Assembly (NCBI GenBank): GCA_031259195.1
Contig: JAIRLR010000055.1
Coordinates: 1-5,435 of the forward strand
From: Streptococcaceae bacterium
GTDB taxonomy: Bacteria; Bacillota; Bacilli; Lactobacillales; Streptococcaceae
DNA length: 5,435 nucleotides
Direction: 5' to 3'
Shown here: positions 1 to 5,014 of the stretch, in pieces
Layout of the letters: each line of letters opens with the position of its first letter
Position numbering within the stretch: the first letter of the stretch is position 1
Made by a program: the position numbers and the translations under genes
Notes under the pieces: generated by a model
What the model was told of the DNA's origin: nothing
What the model saw: only the letters and a program-made list of their open reading frames with translations
The model's database searches: none

Positions 1-50
1 CGAGGGTCTTTAAGAGATTTTATCTCCATTTTAAGTTTTTGTATATTCAT
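1..50 (-). CDS. Transposase N-terminus, ISAs1-like (partial)
   Basis: Read on the minus strand from an ATG at 50-48, the frame gives MNIQKLKMEIKSLKDPR and runs off the window. The Lys-rich start followed by a DPRR motif (the second Arg is visible in the right copy) matches the N-terminal associated domain of ISAs1-type DDE transposases, where a short helix precedes 'DPR'. Only about 16 codons are present, so integrity and activity cannot be judged. No strong Shine-Dalgarno precedes the ATG, which is common for transposases. Confidence 0.6.
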   Translation of the reverse strand, partial: MNIQKLKMEIKSLKDP

Positions 51-98
51 AAGTTTATTATTGCGGTTTTATGAAAAAAAGTAAATGCTGTTGCCCTG
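1..98 (-). mobile_element. End of an ISAs1-like insertion sequence (partial, left copy)
   Basis: This is the tip of an insertion sequence whose body runs off the left edge. The outer end is at 98 and reads CAGGGCAACAGC on the minus strand; ISAs1-family elements typically begin with CAGGG. The transposase start lies 48 bp inside the tip, a normal distance for the family. All 98 bp are repeated perfectly in reverse orientation at 5329-5426, and identity stops exactly at the CAGGG tip, which fixes the element boundary. The family assignment rests on the terminal bases and the first 17 transposase residues, so it is probable rather than certain. Confidence 0.75.
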
Positions 99-99
99 G

Positions 100-147
100 G
101 TTCCCTACGATTTGTTCAAGTTTCACTTGATTACAAATCGTTGGAAC
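100..147. repeat. 48-nt imperfect palindrome / hairpin
   Basis: Arms pair as GTTCC (100-104) with GGAAC (143-147), ACGATTTGT (107-115) with ACAAATCGT (133-141), and TCAA (116-119) with TTGA (127-130). They are separated by small internal loops and a 7-nt apical loop. No T-run follows on either strand, so an intrinsic terminator is unlikely. It begins two bases inside the end of the ISAs1-like element and may be an internal hairpin of the second IS remnant or a dispersed palindromic repeat. Confidence 0.55.
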
Positions 148-237
148 GGGAGCCTCGATTTAGCACCACTAAACCTACGTTTTTTGCCTCAAATTGTAAA
201 AAAATAGCTCAAAAATTCATTTCATTAGAGATCTTGG

Positions 238-250
238 ACAGGCTCTAAGA
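238..250. repeat. 13-bp inverted repeat, left arm
   Basis: ACAGGCTCTAAGA here is the exact reverse complement of TCTTAGAGCCTGT at 874-886. The pair brackets the rnhB fragment and the tRNA gene, and the left arm ends exactly where RNase HII homology starts. Arms of this length may be IS tips or a recombination scar. Confidence 0.5.
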
Positions 251-595
251 GATGCGCGCGTTGGTGTACAAAAGGCAATAGATTTTACATTCAAATGTTT
301 GAAGAGAGAAGCAATTTTAAAAAGGCGATATCGTAAAAGAGACGCTTATGAACAAAGAGCTAGAGAAGAAGGGTATTCTTTTATTGCAGGTATTGATGAA
401 ATAGGTCGTGGGTCATTAGTCGGTTCAGTAGTAGCTGCAGCGGTTATTTTGCCTTCTGATTGTCAAATTCTTGATTTAGAGGATTCAAAGATACTTACAA
501 AAAATAAACGCGAAGAGGTGTACGAAGTTATATTAGAAAAGTCTGTAAGTATTGGTATAGGTAGTGTTGACTCTGATTCATTGAACAAAAAGTAG
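251..595 (+). pseudogene. rnhB: Ribonuclease HII, fragment truncated at both ends
   Basis: RNase HII removes ribonucleotides and RNA from RNA-DNA hybrids. Homology is visible from codon 251 (DARVGVQKAI), through the charged extension typical of Bacillota enzymes, into the catalytic N-terminal segment. That segment has AGIDEIGRGSLVG (family pattern GIDExGRGPLAG, giving the first catalytic Asp-Glu pair), AAAVILP, then DSK and KRE motifs. It stops at TAG 593-595 just after IGIGSVDSDSLN. The usual protein is about 250 residues, so more than half is missing, including the later catalytic aspartates. The first in-frame start is TTG at 299 with no good Shine-Dalgarno; the frame stays open upstream to 200, showing the true start was displaced by the IS remnant. 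The Pro-to-Ser change in GRGP and Ala-to-Val in LAG also suggest relaxed constraint. None of the three frames after 588 continues the homology, so the right break is a junction rather than a simple frameshift. Confidence 0.8.
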
Positions 596-642
596 GACAT
601 TTTTATTGAGCAATGACAAAAAAATTATATTACGATAGGCTC

Positions 643-671
643 TTGAACTGTCTTTTTTTAAATGTTAGACT
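643..671 (+). promoter_or_regulatory. Candidate promoter of the tRNA-Lys gene
   Basis: A -35-like TTGAAC (643-648) and a -10-like TAGACT (666-671) are separated by 17 bp. The distance leaves a leader of roughly ten bases before the mature tRNA start at 688, a normal arrangement for a monocistronic tRNA gene. The -10 matches the consensus at only four of six positions. Confidence 0.45.
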
Positions 672-687
672 GAAAAAGTGATTTAAA

Positions 688-760
<73 letters not shown>

Positions 761-892
761 TTTTTATTAGACCTTTTGCGAAACTAGGACATGATTAAAA
801 ATTGTGTTCAATTTTTTCCTAATAAGATAAGGAAAAAAACTTAAAAGTACGCGCTGCTTTGCGAGGCTGTCGTTCTTAGAGCCTGTTAAATG
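761..892. other. Gene-free spacer with possible IS debris upstream of pyrB
   Basis: No coding frame is supportable here. The stretch AGACCTTTTGCGAAACTAG (769-787) has the look of an IS terminus, though no partner copy is in the window. TTTTTTCCT (812-820) and AGGAAAAAA (830-838) form an AT-rich 9-bp stem with a 9-nt loop, too weak to call a terminator. TCTTAGAGCCTGT (874-886) is the inverted partner of 238-250. I find no convincing -35/-10 pair, no PyrR-type antiterminator and no BirA-type operator, so the promoter of the pyrB operon is not identified. Confidence 0.4.
874..886. repeat. 13-bp inverted repeat, right arm
   Basis: TCTTAGAGCCTGT is the partner of 238-250. It ends six bases before the Shine-Dalgarno region of pyrB, so if it is an IS tip almost nothing of that element remains to its right. 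Confidence 0.5.
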
Positions 893-898
893 AAGGAG
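893..898 (+). promoter_or_regulatory. Ribosome binding site of pyrB
   Basis: AAGGAG lies seven bases before the ATG at 906. It is the best Shine-Dalgarno in the operon and fixes the pyrB start. Confidence 0.8.
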
Positions 899-905
899 AT
901 TAATA

Positions 906-1835
906 ATGACGTCGATTGCGAAGATTGATCATTTTGTTAGTGTGGAAGATTCAAGTAATGAGCAAGTTTTATTGCTGTTAAAGCGAGCATCGGCGTTTAA
1001 GCAAGGAGTGTTATGGAAGTCTCCTAAAAAGCAAATTTTTGCCGCAAATCTTTTTTTTGAAAATAGCACGCGTACCCATAATAGTTTTCATATTGCTGAG
1101 CGTAAGCTAGGGATGGATGTGCTGGAATTTGATGTACAGACAAGCTCACTGCAAAAGGGCGAGACGTTATATGATACGGTGCTAACTTTATCTGCTTTAG
1201 GAGTAGATGTAGTCGTTATTAGATCAAGCGTGGAACGTTATTGGGATGAGCTGCTTCAAAGTCCGAGGATTGCTTGCCATATAGTTAATGGTGGCGATGG
1301 GAGTGGGGAGCACCCTTCGCAGTGCTTGCTGGATTTAATGACGATTCAAGAGGAGTTTGGCGATTTTTCTGGACTGAAAGTGGCAATTGTTGGCGATTTA
1401 GTGCACTCACGTGTTGCGCGCAGTAATATGCAAATGTTAACAAGGTTTGGTGCTGAAGTTTATTTTTCTGGACCAAAGGAGTGGCATCATAAAGAGTTTG
1501 ATCATTACGGTTGGTTTTTGCCATTGGATGAATTAGTAAGCAAAATCGATGTCTTGATGATGCTGCGTGTGCAACATGAGCGTCATGATGGGAGTCAAAG
1601 TTTTTCTAAGGAAGAGTATCATCAAGCTTATGGCTTAACTGAAAAACGAGCAAAGCGATTGCCGGATAAAGCGATTATTATGCATCCTGCTCCGGTTAAT
1701 CGTGATGTCGAAATTGCGAACTCTCTAGTGGAATCTGCTAAATCGCGGATTGTAGAGCAGATGAGAAATGGTGTCTATGCTAGAATGGCGATTTTGGAAG
1801 CGGTGATGAGTGGGTGGGAGAAGTATTATTTGTAA
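906..1835 (+). CDS. pyrB: Aspartate carbamoyltransferase catalytic subunit
   Basis: The enzyme condenses carbamoyl phosphate with L-aspartate to N-carbamoyl-L-aspartate, the committed cytosolic step of de novo pyrimidine synthesis. The 309-residue product is full length (family about 300-310). The carbamoyl-phosphate loop FFENSTRTH has STRT at residues 54-57. The 80s loop is SSLQKGET with the catalytic Lys84. The [18 protein letters not shown] segment holds the conserved His. [12 protein letters not shown] begins the aspartate domain, followed by LRVQHERH and [11 protein letters not shown]. These features match the Bacillus-type class, which works as a catalytic trimer without PyrI; no pyrI is adjacent. 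Start ATG 906 is preceded by AAGGAG. It is the first gene of an overlapping operon with bioD and bioA, an unusual partnership since no other pyr gene is here. It appears intact. Confidence 0.96.
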   Translation: MTSIAKIDHFVSVEDSSNEQVLLLLKRASAFKQGVLWKSPKKQIFAANLFFENSTRTHNSFHIAERKLGMDVLEFDVQTSSLQKGETLYDTVLTLSALGVDVVVIRSSVERYWDELLQSPRIACHIVNGGDGSGEHPSQCLLDLMTIQEEFGDFSGLKVAIVGDLVHSRVARSNMQMLTRFGAEVYFSGPKEWHHKEFDHYGWFLPLDELVSKIDVLMMLRVQHERHDGSQSFSKEEYHQAYGLTEKRAKRLPDKAIIMHPAPVNRDVEIANSLVESAKSRIVEQMRNGVYARMAILEAVMSGWEKYYL

Positions 1836-2479
1836 CTGGGACAGATACAGATGTTGGGAAAACGTATATTAGTGCTTTGTTAGCGAAAAAAATGAAAGCA
1901 AATTATTACAAACCCGTTCTAAGTGGTGCAAAGTGGGTCAATGGCAGACTTATCGCAATGGATGCAAAATTTGTGTTAGATGAGTGTAGAAGAGGTGAGA
2001 TTCATCCAAATGATTGTGTGAGCTATCTTTTTGAAGAAACATGTTCTCCTCATTTAGCAAGTTGTCATGCAAATATTGCAATCGAATTGAAAAAAATTCG
2101 AGAGGATTATCAGAATGTAAAGAAAAAATCAGATTATCTTGTTGTAGAAGGTGCTGGGGGTCTTATTTGTCCTTTGAAAGAAGACGAGCTGATGTTGATT
2201 GATGTGATAAAAGAATTGACTCTTCCGATTGTGATTGTAAGCAATTCACATCTTGGTGCGATTAATCAAGTGATGTTGACTGTTGAGTATGCACGTAGCC
2301 AAGGAATAAAAATTGCAGGCATTATGATGAATCATTTTGTAAAAGGAGATTTGATTTGTGAGGATAATCTGAAGATGATCGAAAAATTAAGCGGCATTCA
2401 AGTGATTGATACCGTTGCGAAGGGGCAAAAAGAGCTAGCAATTTCTGCAAAGAAGTTGACTTCTTTCTTTGAAAAATGA
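1814..2479 (+). CDS. bioD: ATP-dependent dethiobiotin synthetase
   Basis: BioD closes the ureido ring of dethiobiotin from 7,8-diaminopelargonate, CO2 and ATP, the penultimate biotin step, in the cytosol. The product has 221 residues (E. coli about 225). The P-loop GTDTDVGKT is at residues 9-17. The substrate lysine lies in YYKPVLSG (Lys33), and the [12 protein letters not shown] motif (Glu112-Gly116) binds Mg and phosphate. [12 protein letters not shown] follows near residue 145. The start is inferred as GTG 1814: the P-loop begins nine residues later, there is no in-frame ATG before it, and no other plausible start lies upstream. This places the first seven codons inside the pyrB end (22-bp overlap), without a clear Shine-Dalgarno, so translation probably depends on coupling to pyrB. 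The stop overlaps the bioA start. It appears intact. Confidence 0.94.
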   Translation: MGEVLFVTGTDTDVGKTYISALLAKKMKANYYKPVLSGAKWVNGRLIAMDAKFVLDECRRGEIHPNDCVSYLFEETCSPHLASCHANIAIELKKIREDYQNVKKKSDYLVVEGAGGLICPLKEDELMLIDVIKELTLPIVIVSNSHLGAINQVMLTVEYARSQGIKIAGIMMNHFVKGDLICEDNLKMIEKLSGIQVIDTVAKGQKELAISAKKLTSFFEK

Positions 2480-3840
2480 ATTTACAAGATAAAGATTTAA
2501 AATATATTTGGCATCCATGTTCGCAGATGAAGGATTACGAAGAGCTGCTACCGATTGTAATTGAGCGCGGAGAAGGCGTTTATTTATATGATGACAAGGG
2601 ACGACGTTTTCTAGATATTATCAGCTCATGGTGGTGCAATCTGCTAGGGCATACCAATCCTGTGATTTCGCAAAGAATTAAGGAGCAGCTGAATAGACTG
2701 GAGCATGTGATTTTTGCCAATTTTACGCATTGCGAAGCGATTGAATTATGCGAGCGCTTGGTTCAATATTTGCCAGCTGGGTTGATCAAGTTTCACTTTA
2801 ATGATAATGGCTCGGCATCTGTCGAGTGCGCGTTGAAGATGAGTTTTCAGTATCAGCAACAGATTGGGCAGATGCAAAGACGTAAATTTATGTGCTTATC
2901 AGATGGCTATCATGGGGAAACGCTGGGCGCACTTTCGGTTGGAACGCTTGATTTGTATGCAAAATTATATCAGCCGCTTTTGATCGAAACAAAGCAAATT
3001 GTGGCTCCTGATTGTTATCGCTGTCTTTTTCAGAAAGATCGTCAAAATTGTTCATGTGAGTGTTTTATTTTTGCAGAAAAAACTTTTGCTGAGTACGGTG
3101 AAACTGCTTGTGCCATGATTGTGGAGCCTTTGTTGCAAGGCAGTGCCGGGATGCGGATGTATCCTTCATTGTACTTGCGAAAGCTGCGAGCTTTATGCAA
3201 TCAATATGGCGTTTTATTAATTGCCGATGAGATTGCGACCGGTTTTGGGCGCACTGGGAAAATGTTTGCTTTTGACTATGCAAATGTATCGCCGGATATT
3301 ATGTGTTTGTCAAAGGGTTTGACAGGTGGTTTTTTACCGATGTCGTTGACGATTACAACGGATAGAATTTATCATGCTTTTTATGGTGATTATCATCAAC
3401 ATATTGCCTTTATGCACTCACACACTTATGCAGGAAATCCGCTGGGGTGTGCTGCAGCGCTTGGTGTTTTAGATGTTTTGGAAAATGAAAATATTTTAGA
3501 TTTGGCCACAAAACGCAGCTTTTATTTAACCAAAAAGTTAAATGAAGCTTTAGGAAATCATCAAAATGTGGGGGAAATTCGCCATCTTGGTTTGATTCAC
3601 GCCATTGAGTTGGTGGCAGATCGGCAAACTAAAAAAAAGTTCAACTCTAGCTGGCGTATCGGATATCAAATTTATAAAAAAGCCTTGGAATTGGGTTTGC
3701 TTTTGCGTCCGCTAGGGGATATTTTGTATTTCAATCCGCCGCTGATTATTACTGAGAGTCAGATCGATGAAGCGGTGGTAAAATGCTTACAAGCCATGGA
3801 TAGTGTGTTGGGAAAAAGTCGCAATTATGAAAAGCGGTAA
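2476..3840 (+). CDS. bioA: Adenosylmethionine-8-amino-7-oxononanoate aminotransferase
   Basis: BioA is a PLP-dependent class III aminotransferase that uses S-adenosylmethionine as amino donor to convert 8-amino-7-oxononanoate to 7,8-diaminopelargonate, the substrate of BioD. The 454-residue product is full length. Diagnostic features are IWHPCSQM (residues 11-18), SSWWCNLLGH (50-59, with the substrate-pocket Trp pair 52-53), and NDNGSASVECALKM for cofactor phosphate binding. LIADEIATGFGRTG has the PLP-contacting Asp251, and LSKGLTGGFLPMSLT has Lys280 as the Schiff-base lysine. A Cys-rich insert (Cys180, 183, 192, 194, 196) corresponds to a CYRC-type segment common in BioA of anaerobic Bacillota. 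ATG overlaps the bioD stop as ATGA, the classical sign of translational coupling. bioB, bioF, bioC and bioH are absent nearby. It appears intact. Confidence 0.96.
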   Translation: MNLQDKDLKYIWHPCSQMKDYEELLPIVIERGEGVYLYDDKGRRFLDIISSWWCNLLGHTNPVISQRIKEQLNRLEHVIFANFTHCEAIELCERLVQYLPAGLIKFHFNDNGSASVECALKMSFQYQQQIGQMQRRKFMCLSDGYHGETLGALSVGTLDLYAKLYQPLLIETKQIVAPDCYRCLFQKDRQNCSCECFIFAEKTFAEYGETACAMIVEPLLQGSAGMRMYPSLYLRKLRALCNQYGVLLIADEIATGFGRTGKMFAFDYANVSPDIMCLSKGLTGGFLPMSLTITTDRIYHAFYGDYHQHIAFMHSHTYAGNPLGCAAALGVLDVLENENILDLATKRSFYLTKKLNEALGNHQNVGEIRHLGLIHAIELVADRQTKKKFNSSWRIGYQIYKKALELGLLLRPLGDILYFNPPLIITESQIDEAVVKCLQAMDSVLGKSRNYEKR

Positions 3841-3845
3841 TCGTT

Positions 3846-3860
3846 ACCATAAATTATGGT
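3846..3860. promoter_or_regulatory. 15-bp perfect palindrome, candidate operator
   Basis: ACCATAA-A-TTATGGT is a perfect palindrome with a one-base centre, six bases after the bioA stop. It touches the candidate -35 box TTGCTA at 3860, the position expected for a repressor or activator site. The arms do not match the BirA operator pattern (GTTAAC-type arms with a longer spacer). It is too tight to be a good RNA hairpin, and the A-run that follows rules out an intrinsic terminator on this strand. Confidence 0.35.
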
Positions 3861-3890
3861 TGCTAAAAAAACAAAAAAAAAATTTATATT
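3860..3890 (+). promoter_or_regulatory. Candidate promoter for the 4001-5281 gene
   Basis: TTGCTA (3860-3865) and TATATT (3885-3890) are 19 bp apart, with an almost pure A spacer. The spacing is one or two bases long for a vegetative promoter, so this is a moderate candidate. The position, just after the operon and 110 bases before the next start, fits a separate transcription unit. Confidence 0.35.
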
Positions 3891-3908
3891 TAAGCTGTTG
3901 GGAAAAAA

Positions 3909-3958
3909 GCATTTTTCATTGATTTAATAAGGGGGATTATGGCGATCAATAAAAATGC
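3909..3958 (+). promoter_or_regulatory. Imperfect hairpin in the leader of the coiled-coil gene
   Basis: The left arm 3909-3923 (GCATTTTTCATTGAT) pairs with the right arm 3945-3958 (ATCAATAAAAATGC) over 14 bp with one bulged C (3917). The 21-base loop contains AAGGGGG and an ATG (3939-3941). No U-run follows directly, so it is not a typical terminator. As RNA it would place a ribosome binding site and start codon in the loop, as in leader-peptide or translational control elements. The function is unknown. Confidence 0.4.
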
Positions 3959-3983
3959 GAAAAAATGTATATTTTGTTTTTAA
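3939..3983 (+). CDS. Possible 14-residue leader peptide
   Basis: ATG 3939 follows AAGGGGG (3929-3935) closely and opens a frame coding MAINKNAKKCIFCF, ending at TAA 3981-3983, 17 bases before the ATG at 4001. The start lies in the loop of the 3909-3958 hairpin and the first codons form its right arm. There is no homology to rely on. The case is only a Shine-Dalgarno, tight placement and the structure around it, so it may be chance. Confidence 0.2.
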   Translation: MAINKNAKKCIFCF

Positions 3984-4000
3984 ACTTAGAAGGGGGAAAA

Positions 4001-4174
4001 ATGAAAATGAAAATTAAAAAGGTAATATCGTCCTTGTTTTTAGTTATAGCTGTATGTATTTTTCTAAATTGTACACGAGCTGACGTATTAAAAGTTCAAA
4101 CGCTGGATGGGGAAGAGGTAGAAGTTCAAGTAACAAAAATGATAAAAACTAATGCTGAAGGTAGTTTTTGGTAA
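4001..4174 (+). CDS. Signal-peptide-bearing 57-residue ORF (5' piece of a broken gene)
   Basis: ATG 4001 is chosen because AGGGGG (3991-3996) lies four bases upstream; an earlier start codon at 3965 lacks this. The peptide begins MKMKIKK, then a hydrophobic core (VISSLFLVIAVCIFL), then NCTRA-DV, a plausible signal peptidase I cut after Ala. The residues before the Cys (F-L-N) do not fit a lipobox. About 30 residues would remain after cleavage (DVLKVQTLDGEEVEVQ...). The ORF ends at TAA 4172-4174, but the same frame continues open from 4175 into the 4217-5011 ORF. It is therefore best seen as the N-terminus of a larger exported protein. No family is recognised. Confidence 0.6.
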   Translation: MKMKIKKVISSLFLVIAVCIFLNCTRADVLKVQTLDGEEVEVQVTKMIKTNAEGSFW

Positions 4175-4216
4175 ACGACCTTCACATTAAAATCACTACA
4201 TGGTAATTTTACTCAC

Positions 4217-5011
4217 TTGTATATAATCCCTATGGGGATTGTTAATTCCGATAAAAGAGCACAACAAAATTACTGTGCCAGTCTGGCTCAACAACTGTGT
4301 ATATCTGAACCGTGGGGATTTCAACAAGAAAAAGCGCAAATATGTACACGCTTCTTTTTGTGGTTAGCATTACAACCAGAAACTGAAAGGGAGCTTGCGG
4401 AGTTTATTCAAAGATGGGAAATAGGTCGTCCACTGTTTTTTGGTGAAAATGGAGTCCCTTGCTTAGCTGATGATGTAATTCCAGAAATTACATCTCAAAA
4501 TATGCTTACTGAAGAAAATCAATCAATCAATCCTACAAGCATATTCGAAATTTTTTATTATGCTAGATCATATATTGGTAGACCTCCTATTTCATATCTT
4601 CCAAGCCAGCCTTTAGTACTGCGTTCTGACCCTATTTTTGAGAGAATAGTAATGGAGCTTCGAGCTCAACTAGATGAGTTGCACAATCAATTAGATAAGC
4701 AAAACGTTCTTTGGCAATCAGAATTAAAGAAGTCTCATCAACAAAACGAAGCTTTACAACGGCAACAGGAAACTGCCAGGCAGCAAGTTAGTGCTGAATT
4801 TCGGCGGCAACAGGAAGATTACAGACATATGGTTCGTCAACAAAACGAAGCTTTACAACGACAAGTTGCTGAATGGTACCGACGAAACGAAGATTCACAA
4901 CGGCAAGTCAGTCAACTTCAGCGGCATCAGGAAGCTTACGAACGTATGGTTCGTCGACAAAACGAAACTTTACAAAATAGATCGTCGGTACCACCAGCTT
5001 TAGCATCATAA
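4217..5011 (+). CDS. Uncharacterised Gln-rich coiled-coil protein (middle piece of a broken gene)
   Basis: This long ORF (264 codons from TTG 4217; first ATG 4232) has no Shine-Dalgarno at either start, consistent with its not having a start of its own. Its frame is already open from 4175, directly after the stop of the 57-residue ORF. The first 140 residues look globular (EPWGFQQEKAQICTRFFLW, EFIQRWEIGRPLFFGENG, ISYLPSQPLVLRSDPIF) and match no family I know. From about nucleotide 4634 to 4980 follows a charged Gln/Arg/Glu-rich helix with heptad-like Leu/Val spacing (ELRAQLDELHNQLDKQN). It carries repeated QQNEALQRQ units and HMVR/RMVR turns. Glutamine is mostly CAA. It ends SSVPPALAS then TAA (5009-5011), after which the Pro/Ala-rich linker continues in frame. 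Function unknown; a structural or host-interaction role would be a guess. Confidence 0.65.
   Translation: MYIIPMGIVNSDKRAQQNYCASLAQQLCISEPWGFQQEKAQICTRFFLWLALQPETERELAEFIQRWEIGRPLFFGENGVPCLADDVIPEITSQNMLTEENQSINPTSIFEIFYYARSYIGRPPISYLPSQPLVLRSDPIFERIVMELRAQLDELHNQLDKQNVLWQSELKKSHQQNEALQRQQETARQQVSAEFRRQQEDYRHMVRQQNEALQRQVAEWYRRNEDSQRQVSQLQRHQEAYERMVRRQNETLQNRSSVPPALAS
4739..4975 (+). repeat. Tandem-like coding repeats in the coiled coil
   Basis: A 23-base block beginning CAACAAAACGAAGC is identical at 4739-4761 and 4838-4860 (99 bp apart). A diverged third copy (CGACAAAACGAAACTTTACAA) is at 4955-4975 (117 bp after the second). Periods of 33 and 39 codons keep the frame. In protein terms the unit is QQNEALQRQ, then a Gln/Arg-rich stretch, then HMVR or RMVR. 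It reflects internal duplication within the coiled coil. Confidence 0.8.
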
Positions 5012-5014
5012 CCA

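Larger units (their letters stand above)
99..250 (-). mobile_element. Probable end remnant of a second, unrelated IS
   Basis: This stretch has no supported gene and separates the left ISAs1-like tip from the point where RNase HII homology begins (251). Read on the minus strand it starts TCTTAGAGCCTGTCC at 250, a sequence resembling IS tips, and its first 13 bases recur in inverse orientation at 874-886. It also contains a long imperfect hairpin (100-147). No transposase frame is recognisable. The inference is that one IS inserted into rnhB and was later cut by the ISAs1-like element. A search of IS databases with these 150 bases would settle the identity. Confidence 0.4.

Noticed and set aside
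761..905. PyrR-type attenuator or BirA operator before pyrB
   Set aside because: No antiterminator/terminator pair, PyrR-binding loop or GTTAAC-type inverted arms are present.
1285..1524. Antisense open frame within pyrB
   Set aside because: It lies wholly opposite a full-length conserved enzyme and its residues look like a shadow translation without domain character.
3013..3063. Cys cluster in BioA as a novel zinc-binding insert
   Set aside because: A CYRC-type Cys-rich segment is a known feature of many BioA proteins from anaerobic Bacillota, so it is not new.
3065..3283. Antisense open frame within bioA
   Set aside because: It is opposite the conserved PLP-binding region of BioA, with no ribosome binding site and no recognisable protein features.
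3831..3880. Intrinsic terminator after bioA (GGTAA-TCG-TTACC plus following palindrome)
   Set aside because: The stem is only 5 bp and an A-run, not a T-run, follows on the coding strand; on the other strand the T-run precedes the stem.
4061..4081. Lipoprotein signal (lipobox) around the Cys in FLNC
   Set aside because: Residues before the Cys are F-L-N, not the usual L-[AS]-[GA]; a signal peptidase I site after TRA is more plausible.
4082..4174. Resemblance of VLKVQTLDGEEVEVQV to the SKP1/BTB N-terminal strand pattern
   Set aside because: Only about 15 residues match loosely and the continuation does not follow the SKP1 fold pattern.
4739..4975. CRISPR array
   Set aside because: The repeats are coding, keep the reading frame, diverge in the third copy, and the intervening segments resemble each other rather than being unique spacers.
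4791..5003. Forward open frame in another phase over the coiled coil
   Set aside because: Its own repeats simply mirror the DNA repeats of the main frame, and no ribosome binding site precedes it.
4172..5011. Genome-wide reassignment of UAA to a sense codon
   Set aside because: pyrB and bioA end in TAA at lengths normal for their families, so UAA appears to act as a stop here. Local readthrough remains open.
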